NCBI GenBank assembly: GCA_050084985.1
Contig: JBITNC010000002.1
Location: 2,480,001-2,544,000 of the forward strand
Length of the DNA stretch: 64,000 nucleotides
Direction: 5' to 3'
Origin: Nageia nagi
Lineage: Eukaryota; Pinophyta
Shown here: one piece after another, positions 45,629-57,253 of the stretch
How positions within the stretch are numbered: the stretch's first letter is position 1
How the letters are laid out: every line of letters begins with the position of its first letter
The notes under the pieces: generated by a model
The model's database searches: none
Told to the model about the DNA's origin: nothing
What the model saw: the letters and a program-made list of their open reading frames with translations, nothing else
Program-made: the position numbers and the translations under genes

Positions 45629-46278
45629 TATAATAAACGAAAATCAGGGTTGTGTGCCATGACACAAGACGGGACAAAGAAGGGCCAAGATTTTGGCCGG
45701 ATTGGATCTGAGAGTGGGCAAAGTCAAAGAAGTTGAAGATAGTGAAGACAAAAAATACAACAAACAGATGCGCTAGAAACCAGCAGACTGGGCTGACACA
45801 TTATTCCAAGTACTCCACCTTCCTCAAGATTGTGGCGTATCTGTTAATGGATGCAATGAAAGTATCTCATGGACCTGGACTCGTTGCTTTATCACAGTGG
45901 TTGCCTGTCGCAGAAATGTATGTAGGATGAGGGTAATTGTTCATGTCGGAGTTTGGCTTATCCTATACGTAAACCCCATCGCTAAGTTCGTGCGTATTTT
46001 CGACGTACTCGCGTGTCTCCACTCGTAGACTGTTCCATGGCTAGTGGACGGCGGACCTCACATCTTGTCCTTCCCACACCGAGCAATCCAACTAAATCTG
46101 CCACTTTCATAAGTTTTCACCGTCAAGGCTCCCAAGTTGTAGATTCGCTGCTAATCCTTGCAAGTGGTGGATCCCTAATGAGTTTTCATATCAAACAATT
46201 TGTCCATAGTGATCAAAGTCTAAAAATCAATAACAACATATGTGTAGGGTGATTATTCAAAAAATTTATTTGTTTTGG
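45629..46278. other. 5' flank of the F-box gene and GC-richer spacer
   Basis: Upstream region of the - strand F-box gene. A + strand frame at 46013-46252 (internal ATG at 46036, 'MASGRRTSHLVLPTPSNP') is GC-richer than its surroundings but matches nothing I know. No promoter element is assigned. Confidence 0.4.
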
Positions 46279-46431
46279 TAGATCAACATCAAAGTTATCA
46301 TAAATGTTTAAATCATGAGAAAGTTTTAGTAGATCAACATTGACAACATCACAAATGTTTAAATCATGATAAGATTTTAGTAGATCAATAATATCGTTAT
46401 CATAAATGTTCTAATGTGTTAATAAATTAGG
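46279..46431. repeat. 51-bp tandem repeat, three copies
   Basis: Units begin 'tagatcaac/ata' at 46279, 46330 and 46381, each with 'atcataaatgtttaaatcatga' or a close variant. Confidence 0.88.
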
Positions 46432-47716
46432 CAAGAAGGCATTCTTGGACACTTGTGTGATGGGTGTATGGTTTATATTGGAAAGTTTTGACCTTAATGT
46501 ACATGCCTTGTCTTAGAAGTAATGCTTTGAATGCTATCTTGCTCTTTCTAGAAATGTGTTGTAGTACTAAAGGTTAAGGATAAGAATAACTCGTAAGGAG
46601 TCAAGGATGAGATCACAAGATACATTAAATGAGCAATGACTTGTGGAAGAGGGAATTGCTTGGTTGTATAGCTCAATATGGGTTGTGCTCAAGTCTACTT
46701 AGTAGGAGGAGTGTGATGATAAGTTCTAAGATTCTAAATGAAGGTATGATTCATAATTTTAGTTTGATAATAAATTTATGAATGAAAAGAAGAAGAAAAA
46801 TAAGGATGGCATATGATCATTTACAAAAAGATGTAAAACATGACCAATAATGCGATAACCACAATTCAACATAATGCTAGTGGGAAGAACAAAAGATCAA
46901 CAAATAGAGTCAAATAATAATTGGCTAAATCACCAAGAAGATAAGGATTGCATAGGGAATGAACTTCTTCATTTTTAAACTAACTAAAAATCATAAAGAT
47001 GCAAGTGTAGTGGTGCACAATGGGTATTTGCATTATCATAGTGTGCTTTTATATGGGCTATATAAGCCATATGTATTCACTTTCATATTTCTAATCACGG
47101 GTTATTAAAACATGATTTCAAAAACTTTTATAGTCTTTGTAAATTTTGTATTATATAAGGCAATCATTAATGATTTTATATTGCCTGTATTATCTTCAAA
47201 AGATATAGCCTTAGAAGATAATTTACTTATGTAACATCTATGTTGAAGCCTCATGCTTGATTACTATTTTATACCCTTAGTCTAATATGTAGTATTATAC
47301 TAAGAGAGTTAAGCCTTAATTCTTCATATAATTAATACAATATAATCAATGGGTATCTGTATTGAAAAGAAAACAACTAAAGGATGAAATATAATAAAGT
47401 AAAATAATCCATAAAAATCTCAACAAAATAAATTAGATGCAAATGAAATGAACCACCTAATATGTATGTACTATAGTACATGTTGGGTGAGATCCTTCTC
47501 ATGATACAACTTGGGATGTTATCCATTATAGGGTATATATATTTGGTAACCATTCAAGTGAGATGAAAAATATGAATCTATTTCTAACATAGACATGTTA
47601 AAGGTCCCAACCATAATGGCTCATGTTTCTTGCGTTTTAGGATTCTCCTTCTAAACATCAACCACAAATGATCAAGTTTGTTACATTTAATATTCTTCAT
47701 ATTTTAATGATCTTAA
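46432..47716. other. AT-rich spacer, nothing recognised
   Basis: No gene, LTR or clear repeat found. It ends at the cttaa target site of the next copia element. Confidence 0.4.
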
Positions 47717-48217
47717 TGTTGGAAATATGGCTAAACATTAAAACAAAAATTTAGGCCATAAGATGACATTTTCACCCTTGGATAATGTCTCGTTTAAAGG
47801 ATATGTAACAAAATTGTAAAGCTTGAAAATCTATGTAATTTGGAAAAAGGGGCTTAAATGAACACCCAAGTCAAAAGTTATGGCCGAAATATGAAAATAT
47901 GTTTCCTAGTCTATTTTTACCAATTATTTTCTTCTTAGTTTAGTAGATGTAATCACAACCATTGATGTAGATCCAATGGATGAGATAAGCTAGGGTTAAA
48001 GCTTGCTTTGTTTATTTTGGTGTTGTGTACTTAAGCCAATTTCTAGGGTTTTTCTAATATCTCTTTGTACTTTTACTGTGTGTGAGCTCTATAGAGATTG
48101 ATTGAATAATATACTCACTTTGTTGAATTTTTGCCAAAATACAAAATATACGAAAGGCCAAGGCCAATTAGATTATCTCCATATTATTGTAATTGTGTAT
48201 GTTCTTTTAATTCTTCA
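47717..48217 (+). repeat. 5' LTR of the + strand copia element
   Basis: Starts TGTTGGAAATATGG and ends TTAATTCTTCA. Direct repeat of 52536-53037. Confidence 0.95.
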
Positions 48218-48219
48218 TT

Positions 48220-48230
48220 TGGTATTAGAG
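48220..48230 (+). other. Primer-binding site, initiator-Met tRNA type
   Basis: TGGTATTAGAG two bases after the LTR. One change from TGGTATCAGAG. Confidence 0.88.
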
Positions 48231-48333
48231 GAAGGGTGATTAAGAGTTGGGTTTGAGCAATTATGGGGTTTATTGATGGCAAGCTTTATCAAAGTTTTCC
48301 CATAGATCACAATTCTTATTATAGAAGGGTATA

Positions 48334-49340
48334 ATGACCAACAACAACAATTTCATTCTGATCCCTACATTCAATGGATCCAACTATGAGAACTGGAGCA
48401 TCAAAATAATAACGATTTTGAAAGGTAGAGGTTTTTTGAAAGATTGTAGAAGATGAATATATTGAACCAAAGGACTAGAATGCATTATCCATGGATTAGA
48501 AAAAGGAGATGGAAGATAAAGACATGAAGAACAACTTGGTGTTGGCCTTGATCCAATTAGCTCTATCTAAGAACCTCTTTCCCCAATTTTTTTCATGTGC
48601 CTCAGCTTAAGAAGCTTGGAAGGTATTGAAGGAAACTACCAAGGGAGTGCACAAGTTAAGGAGGTGAAGTTGTAGACCCTGCATCAAGATTTTGAGAACT
48701 TAAAGAAAAAGGAGAATGAAAGGATATGAGATTACTACATCTCTCTAAAATCTATAATTAACAAAATGGCCATATTATGAAAAAATATTGAGCAAGAGGT
48801 AATTATCAAGAAGGTTCTTTGAACCCTTATAAAAAAATTTGATAGTGCAGCCTTGATCATAGAGGAGATAAAAGATCTATAAAAGATGGACCTAGATTCA
48901 CTCATCGAGACTCTTACATCCTATGAGGAGAGGGTTTCCAAAAGAAAGCAAGATAGAGCCAAAGGAAGTGTTCCTACAAAGGAACAAATATTTTTTGCAA
49001 AATAAGAAGAGGGATCTAGACAAGATCATGGTGGTCATGGCTCTAGAGGTAGAGGTTCCAATGACAAAGGAAGCCAAAGAGGAGGTAGAGGTCACAATAA
49101 CAAAGGAAGCTAAAGAGGAGGCAAAGGTTGAGGAAGATCTCAATCTTAGGATATAGATTTTGAACAAGCTCATGCAGTAAGATGAGTATCCAATGTATGT
49201 CGAAGAGGAAGAGAAGGTCGTGATATGAAAAATGTACAGTGTTATCATTATAACAAATATGGGCATTATGAAAGAGATTGCAGGCTGAAGAAGTTTACTC
49301 ATTATGGTGAGGGGGATTATGGGTACGAGAAAGATACCCT
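48334..49340 (+). pseudogene. gag of the + strand copia element
   Basis: The ATG at 48334 starts 'MTNNNNFILIPTFNGSNYEN' and continues into a tryptophan block as in copia gag (pattern 'F.G.NY..W'). Later pieces include 'YYISLKSIINKM' (about 48735) and 'LIETLTSYEERV' (about 48900). A Gly/Arg/Asn-rich 'SRGRGSNDKGSQRGGRG' follows (about 49040). The zinc knuckle reads 'CYHYNKYGHYERDC' (about 49238), with its second Cys changed to Tyr. Numerous stops. The open frame 48923-49156 is a different frame of the same region. Confidence 0.82.
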
Positions 49341-49389
49341 ATTTTGCATGATTGAATAACCTCCAACAGATCAAGCTATCCTCTCTATA

Positions 49390-52300
49390 TAAAATTATTC
49401 GACAGAGTGGATCATGGATAGTGGGTGAACAAGCCATATGACCAATAGAAAAGATGTTTTCTTTGCACTCAATTCTTCTTACAAATCCAGTATCAAGCTA
49501 GGAGATGAGAAGAGTCTAGAGGTTGTAGCAAAAGGCGAGATGGAGGTTCCTACTAGGAAAGGAAAAATGAAAGTAAAGGATATTTATTATGCATCCCATA
49601 AAAAACATTCTTTGATGAGCATATTTCAGATTTTAAAGAGGGATTATAAGTTTATTTTTAAAGATAGGATGTGTAAGATTTTTGATAAAATAAGGAAGTT
49701 GTTAACCACTATCAAGATGTCAAAGAACATACTCTTCCCTGTATGATTTTTTGATCAAGGGGGAGAGATGGCATTTTTTTGTGTAAAAGGTAAGGAGAGG
49801 TTGTGGTGTTTAAGGTTTAGGCACCTCAATTATAATATTTTGAGTATGCTTTCACCACTTGTTTATGGTTTTCCAAGAGTGGAATTCTCTAAGGAGATCT
49901 GCAAAAGTTATGTATTAGGGAAACATGCTAGAGCAAAGTTCCCATACGATGAAGCATGGAGGGCCAAATATCCATTGCAATTGGTACATATTGATAAATG
50001 TGGTCTGATATAAATGTAGAGTATGGTTCAAGCCTCATATTTTATTACCTTCATAGATGATTACTCCAGATATTATTGGGTCTTTTTATTAAAAAGAAAG
50101 ATGAAGCATTTGCTTATTTTAAAAGGTTTAAGGCTTTGGTTGAGAATGAGTGTGGTGCATATATTAAATGTTTAAGGAATGATAGGGGTGGTGAATATTG
50201 TTCAAATGCATTTGAGATTTTTTGTAGTGAACATGGGATAAAGAGGTAGTTGACCAGTCCCTACATTCCACAACAAAATGGAGTGGTTAAGAGGAAAAAG
50301 AGAACATTGGTCGAGATGTTTCGATGTATGATGTGGAAGAAAGGTATGGAAAATTTTTAATTGGGTTAAGGTTATTCATACAACAAATTGTATTTTGAAT
50401 AGATCTACTTTCAAAAGTTTAGATAATGTAACCCCTTATGAGTGTTGGTTTGGGAAAAATCCTAATGTTAATCATTTTAAGGTATTTGGATGCATGGGTT
50501 TTATCAACATAAATGATGAGAACAGGAGAAAAATAGATGAAAAGTCTAAGAAGTGTGTGTTTATTGGCTACATTGAACTTTCTAAAGCTTACCGATTTTA
50601 TAATCATATTACTCATAATTATTACGTCTAGAGATGTAATTTTTGATGAAGGGGGGAATTAGAGGTCTAGTTCTCAAAAATTATTCGTAGATGATATTTT
50701 TGGTGATGGTTTTGGTAAGAAGAAGGTAGAAATAAGAAGTGTTTAATTATAGCCTAACCAAGTACAAAGGGGGAGTACATCTTCTACAATTCTAAAAAGC
50801 AATACTCTTGAGTCTCCACCATCACCACTAGTAAAAGGTAAATGAAAAAGATTACTGAAGGACCACCTTGAGGATCTAATGCATGATAAAAATTATAGTA
50901 AGAGATTAACCATAAGTGCAACTATAGAGTTGAACTCTGTGATTGAGAGGTTGGACAATTTGCACCTATATGGAGATGATGATAGTGATGAGATAAAAAG
51001 TGATGTTATCAATTATGCATTGATTTCTACAATTTGTAATGTTTGCAAACATCTTGTAGATGCAATAGAGCCTTAAACTTTTGAAAAAGCCTATACTAAT
51101 AAAGTTTGGTTGAAGTAAATGCAAAAATGATATGGATAGCATTGAGAAGAAATGTGTCTACAAAATAAAGAAGAATAATAATGGATCAGTTGAGAGGTAT
51201 AAGGCATGACTGGTTATGAAAGGCTTTAGTTAGAAATATGGTTTGGACTATGAGGAGACATTTCCTTCAGTGGAAAGGTAGGATATAGTTCAAATATTGT
51301 TATCATTGGTAACACACAAGAAATGGAAAGTCCATCATATGGATGTTAAAAGTGCCTTTCTGAATGGCTATGTGGATGAGGAGGTTTATGTAGAACATCC
51401 ATAGGAAAAGAAGATAAAGTCTATATGTTGAGGAGAGTTCTATATAGGCTAAAGTAGGCTCCAAGAGCATGATATTCTAGAATACATGATTATTTCCTAT
51501 AGTGTGGTTTTCAATGAAGGAAAAGTGAACCTACTTTGTATTATAAGAGGAAAGGTAACAATATTTTGATTGTTTGTCTTTATGTTGATGATATGCCCTA
51601 TATGGGAAGTAGTTTGGATTATATTGATGCATTTAAGGAGGATATGATGAAATAATTTGATATGAGTGAGTTAGGCTTGATGAGTTATTTCCTAGGAATG
51701 GAGGTACAACAATCTAGAAGTGAAATCTTTATGTGTGAATTAAAGTATGTTAGAGATATGTTGAAAATATTTGGGTTGAAGAGATAAAATCTATAATAAA
51801 TCCAATAACATATAGAGAAGTGTTGAGTCTATATGATGGAGCATAGAAAGTACACAAAACAAAGTATATGAGTATAATGGGTAGCCTAATATTTTTGTAC
51901 AATACTAGGATAAATATTTATTTTGTTATTTCTTAGTGTTCCAAATACATGGTGGATCCATCACAGTTACACTTGAAGGTGACAAAGAAGATACTAAAAT
52001 ATGTGAGAGGCACCACTGATTATGGAATCCACTACAACTAGGAAAAGCATTTGAAACTAGTAGGTTTCAATGATAGTGATTGGAGAAGTAACATAGATGA
52101 CAAAAAGTTCATGAGTGGATAATGCTTCTCCTTAGGATCAAGATTGATTACATGGAGTTCCAAGAAGTAGGTTATAGTTATGTTATATTCTATAAAAGCT
52201 AAATATATTGCAATGACTTCAACAAGTGCACAACCTTTATGGCTTAGGAAAGTGTTAGCAAATATTGGGGAGAAGTAAGGGACTCATAGTACTTTATTTT

Positions 52301-52521
52301 GTGACAACTAAAGTGCCATCAAGTTGGCACATAATCCTATCCACCATTCCAACTCCAAACATTTTGACATCAAGTATCACTTCATTCAAGACATGGTGGA
52401 TAAGGAATAGGTAAAAGTGAATTATCGCTCCACATAAGATCAAGTAACAGACATATTCATGAAGGGAGTAGAGAGGACTTGATATTTTCTGCTAAGGGCT
52501 CTAATTTTGAGTCCCCTTACT
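49390..52521 (+). pseudogene. pol of the + strand copia element (protease, integrase, RT, RNase H)
   Basis: The protease 'WIMDSG' is followed by a stop and then 'TSHMTNRKDVFFAL' (about 49408). The integrase N-terminus 'LWCLRFRHLNYNIL' has its zinc-binding His mostly kept. The core has 'DDYSRYYWVF' (about 50055) and 'DRGGEYCSNAFE' (about 50180). The third catalytic site reads 'PQQNGVVKRKKR', where Glu of the usual AERKNR is Lys. RT shows 'VHHMDVKSAFLNGYVDEEVY' (about 51330) and a frame-shifted 'YVDDM' region (about 51590). RNase H ends with 'KHFDIKYHFIQDMV' (about 52357). It is heavily interrupted. Confidence 0.85.
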
Positions 52522-52535
52522 AGTAAGGGGGGTAA
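52522..52535 (+). other. Polypurine tract of the + strand copia element
   Basis: AGTAAGGGGGGTAA directly before the 3' LTR. Confidence 0.85.
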
Positions 52536-53037
52536 TGTTGGAAATATGATAAAACATTAAAATAAAAATTTGGGCCATAAAATAACCCTTTCAACCTTGG
52601 ATAATGTCTCCTTTAAAGGAGACATAACAAAATTGTAGAGCTTCAAAATCTATGCAATTTGGAAAACAAATAGGCTCAAATAGATAACCGAGTTAAAAGT
52701 TATGGCCAAAATATGAAGAAATCTTTCCCAAGCTATTTTTAATAGTTATTATCTTCATAGTATAGTAGATGTAATAACCATTATTGATGTAGATCTAATA
52801 GATGAGATAAGCTAGGGTTAGGACATTATTTGTTTAGTTTGGTATTTCTAGGGCTTTTCTAATATCTCTTTGTAGTTTTATTGTGTGTGAGCTCTATAGA
52901 ACTTGATTGAATAATGTATTGATTCCTAAAAATTTGTTGAATATTTTCTAGAATACAGAATATAAGAAAGGCTAAGGCCAAGGCCAATTTGATTTACTCC
53001 ATGTTATTGTAATTATGTATGTTCTTTTAATTATTCA
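52536..53037 (+). repeat. 3' LTR of the + strand copia element
   Basis: Starts TGTTGGAAATATGA and ends TTAATTATTCA. Partner of 47717-48217. Confidence 0.95.
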
Positions 53038-55057
53038 GTTAAAGGACTATACAACATTTTACTATTCCTATTTTTGGTATATCTATTGGATGTTGAGCCT
53101 ATACACACTTGCTATATTATAGTGAAATTTTTACTACTAGTATTGAAAAATTATGATGTGGAAAAGAAAGAAGCATTGTGGATTGTAATTAATGATAAAT
53201 GAAAGGCTAGTTCTACCCTACCATAAAATGGAGAAAATACCAATTAGATAATTAATGAAAAATGATTAGGTAAAGATACAAGCTAAAGTGGGACCTTGTA
53301 AATCATGTGACATCAACTGATGTGGATTAGATAGGAAGGTCCAATATGCAACAATGCTAGGAGAAAAAAACTATAAATAAGTAAGAATCCATTTGCTTTA
53401 TTAATCTACAAAGATGTAAATGAAAAAGGAACATCCATTTAAATGGGTTCCATCAATAACTAATGTCTCAATAGTAAGATCCAACATTTTTTGGAGTTAA
53501 AAGAAATAATAAGAAACTCATAAGAAATGAAAACTTATTGATTGTTTAATCTTTAAATATTGGTGACTCATGAGAAACATAAAGAAAATAGGGTAATTTG
53601 TAAATTCATTTCAAATATTTCTAACCATCCTATCTACCCTTAATAAAGTTTACCTTGATAGTTATTAAGAGGTATTGTAGAGTTATAACTTATTGAAAAC
53701 TAACTAAAGAGGATTGATAGAAAAATCAAGAAATGTATCATCAAGTATGGCTAGGAGAATAGCTTGCAAGTCAAGACAACTAGAAACATGAATTTGTTGA
53801 TCGATTTAATGATTCTTAGGATTCCAATCATTAGGGTTCTTTCTTATAGAAACAAAAATGAGATGGTTGAAAAGATAAAAGCAAGAATGTTGGAGAAAGT
53901 TAGATAACTCAAACACTTAATAATTTAAAGTAATGAGAAATTATGATTTTTGTATTAATGATATCCAATTTACAAGCTTACTAATAATTTGGCGATTATT
54001 ATAGTACAATCTAATATAGCTAATCTATGGTGCATCTCTTAATCTCTTCCTAGTGACACACTTCTTCTAATTGCTATTATGTCCCTTTTATAAGTCTTTA
54101 CTTTGAGTATAAAGGTGTATCGAATATCTGGAGATGTGATTATTCATAATATAATGATTACGATACTCCTTGTTATTTATTATTATGAATTGTGTTGTTA
54201 GTCACCATAATCTAACTTTATCTTTGTATTGCTAGTTGGAATGATGATCCCTTTATGTTTTTGAATATTTTTTAAATTTTCAATTCATTAAGTTGCCAAT
54301 AGCTTTGAGTCACTAAAAGTATTTGAGTCGTCAAGTGTTAGAATTACTTGTTCTTTGAGTTTTATTCAAAATTTTCTCTTTGTAACATTCTCCCTAACTT
54401 AATACAAGGGCTCCTCCCTAAGCCCTCTTTTTGGTTCTTTCTAGTTTTTGAAATCTTGTTATCTCTATATGTCCATTAAATCTTATTCTTTGGTGATTGT
54501 AAGGATTTTTGAAGGGCACAAGATACAACTATGAAGAAACTAGTTTATCTTGTATTTTTGGCACATTGGACCTAGTTGGTAAGATTTTATGAAATATTTA
54601 TTGTAATCATATATGATCTTTTCTTTTGGAAACCAGTTAGTAAACCATTGAACTTTATAAGACATGATTAGAAAATTAATGGTAATGTAACCAAATGAAT
54701 TTATGAGCTAGGTATTAGAATCATAATCCAACATAATTCAAGGAGCATGCTAAGAATAACAAAATTATATTTTATTTATCAATTCAAGTTCAAATTATTC
54801 TTTTAAAAATATTTGGAAATTTTTTATTTTAATAAAAAAATATTCATTATCTATATTTGTTAGAAATAAATAATACAATAGTCTCTTTAGGTATCTATAT
54901 ATTTAATAAATACATTGGTAAAGTTACTAATGTTTCATATTTTGATAATTAGGGCTTCTATGATGGTTATTTTTTTTATGGTATGGGAATACTCCTGATG
55001 ATGTATTCAAACCTTTTTCTCAATAATGCAAAGCACTCTTTATTTCATTCTCTTATA
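53038..55057. other. AT-rich spacer, nothing recognised
   Basis: About 2 kb of AT-rich sequence with no coding or repeat signal I could support. The last several hundred bases may be a decayed LTR, because a primer-site-like sequence follows. Confidence 0.4.
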
Positions 55058-55068
55058 TGGTATCAGAG
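55058..55068 (+). other. Isolated primer-binding-site-like sequence
   Basis: TGGTATCAGAG is an exact match to the plant initiator-Met primer site, placed as if an LTR ended near 55050. No paired LTR or gag was found, so it may be a relic or chance. Confidence 0.35.
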
Positions 55069-55969
55069 TAGGTTTTATTTTCATTCTCTCCTCAATCTAT
55101 CCTATGAAGTTATGGTTGCTTTCCATGACCAAGGGATGATTATTGTGGAAAATAAAAAATTGTAGATCTAAAGAGTTTTTTTGGCTTATATGAAAAACCA
55201 TTATTAGAGTGAGAGAGAAGATTGCAACAAAGAAGAAAAATTCCATACCAAACCTACTTGGATGGAATAATTTACATCATCTTCTTCTTCTACAAGAGTC
55301 ATGAGATAAAAGAGTAGAAGATATGATTGATCTCTCCCTCCCTCACAACCACTAAATCTACATGTTGTTTGAGAGAAATCAAAGAGATCATTGTAGTATG
55401 AGGAGAAAAACTAGAGTGAGTAAAATGATTTGTATTTATAGTAAGCAAATTGTGCATTATGTACTTAAATAGTCATGCTTAGCTCATCTTGTACGTTGTT
55501 ATGACTTCCATAGAGCTCTTCCTCTCAATACAACATGACCTCCTCCTTATCGCACCTCACTTCCCCACACTAGCATAGCCATTAATGGACACCCCTCAAG
55601 TTTGTGTGCTATGAAATTACAATCCCACAAAACTACAACTCGCACATGTTATGTTGAAAGGGTGAATTGATTTGGTTGTATGTTGTTTTTTTATTCATTT
55701 GGTGAAATATTCAATGCATGAAATCCAAGAAAACATACCTTTCTTCCCTATTCCCTCCAACTTACCCTAGGCAATACCTCCATATAACAAAAGAAAAAAA
55801 TGATGTAAATGTCTAAACTGTAGCATCTAACACTGCACTCCCTATGCTATCAGCCTCCTAAAGCTACTACATTTTCATATTTATTTTCTTATGTTATATT
55901 TAACATAGTCCCCTATTGGAATTAGGTGATAAGGTGGAAGATAAGCTTCTTGTATCCATTGTATTGAGG
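55069..55969. other. Spacer, nothing recognised
   Basis: No gene identified. It is slightly less AT-rich around 55480-55800. The left edge of the copia 3 LTR lies somewhere near its end. Confidence 0.4.
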
Positions 55970-56468
55970 GTGAAGGAACTAACACTAATAAAATAATTTT
56001 GAAGCAACCAATATCTCTTGTGAGCTTACAAATTACATCTAAATAACTCAAAAAGCAATTTCACAAAGATAACTCAAGATGGAAGTGGTTCCTCCAACTA
56101 GGAGTACATCCACTAACTAGATCTCACTTCATTCATAATATGAACTCTTACAATCTTTCTAACTTCTACTTCTAAACACTATGCACTAGTATAAGTTTAC
56201 TCCACAAATTGGTCTGTGATCACAAAAAAGAAGTCTTCTATTTATAGGCCAAAATCCCTCTTTGGATCACCTTTTTATCCAATGTATAAAAGCATGACAT
56301 GCACATCCTTTTACCCAAGGGGTATGCTCATGACATGGAGTGTAGGACAAGTTACATTATATTATTCACTTAAATTCTTAAGGTATCAAATGATACCCTT
56401 AAGTATTAGTGAACTTACATAGAATATTATTACAAAACCTTTACAATAATGCATTATACATTCCAAAA
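55970..56468 (-). repeat. 3' LTR of copia element 3
   Basis: The - strand starts TTTTGGAATGTATAATG at 56468, after the purine-rich ATTAAGAGGGAG. It shares the 'agtggttcctcc...gagtacatccactaact' block with the other - strand copia LTRs. The left edge is not exact, and no target duplication can be assigned because the partner LTR is not in the window. Confidence 0.65.
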
Positions 56469-56480
56469 CTCCCTCTTAAT
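56469..56480 (-). other. Polypurine tract of copia element 3
   Basis: The - strand ATTAAGAGGGAG lies next to the LTR start. Confidence 0.7.
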
Positions 56481-57253
56481 GCAATATTGGAATAGAGCAA
56501 ATAAGAGAGAAGGAAGAGATAAAGTAAAAGAGTTCTCCTCTAGATAGATATAATTAGAGATGAGAATTTTTTTGCATATTTGTGAAGTAAGAAAGATCTA
56601 GTGTGGAACTCACTACTTTACCATTTTAACAAATGGTTCACAATACAATCATTAACCATAATCGATTTCAATGTACATAAAGTAGTCATCCAAATGGAAG
56701 TCATGATAAATCTTCATGAGCCTACACACCTAAAGTGAGTAACCTACAATCTTAAGAGAACCTACAAGTCAATAGTAGCTTAGATAATAAGACCAATTAG
56801 ATGTAACATGATCATATCAACAAGGATAGATGTATCAAACAATGCTATCATAAACTGATCAATGGTGCACTATAAGTCATCACTAAGATGACAACCTAAT
56901 ACTCATATTTACCTACTATATACAAAACATGTGTTGATTATCATTACAAAATAAAGCATGCACATATGAGTTCCTCACATATGGATAACTAAATAGTGCC
57001 AAAAGACACATAAGAGTTCCTCACATATGGATAACTAAATAGTGCTAGATTGGCCAATCTCTTTGCTCTAAAAATTTGTATAATAAGTTCCTCATGTAGA
57101 GCAACCTTACCATGAAAGTGTACAATAAAATCAACACTATATAGCATAAAATCCTTCCAAGGGTGAAGTTGTCATCATAAACATGAATTCAACACAAGAA
57201 TTCAAACTTCACTCCCCCTTGGGGGTAATTTCACCAACCTAATAGCATCCCTA
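56481..57253 (-). other. 3' untranslated region of copia element 3
   Basis: Carries single or double copies of the motifs that are tandemly expanded in copia 2: 'cactataagtcatcac' near 56868 and 'cacatatggataac' near 56976 and 57020. Confidence 0.65.

Larger units (their letters stand above)
47717..53037 (+). mobile_element. Ty1/copia LTR retrotransposon, complete but decayed
   Basis: LTRs of 501 and 502 bp (47717-48217, 52536-53037), a Met-tRNA primer site (48220-48230), a polypurine tract (52522-52535) and domains in copia order: gag, protease, integrase, RT, RNase H. The flanking 5-mers cttaa and gttaa match at four of five positions. Length is 5.3 kb, normal for plant copia elements. Many stops and frame shifts mean it is not autonomous. 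Its LTR sequence is unrelated to the - strand copia group in the window. Confidence 0.95.

Noticed and set aside
48898-49302. 134-codon - strand open frame with hydrophobic stretches
   Set aside because: Antisense of the charged gag region of the + strand copia. Hydrophobicity follows from complementing Glu/Lys/Arg codons.
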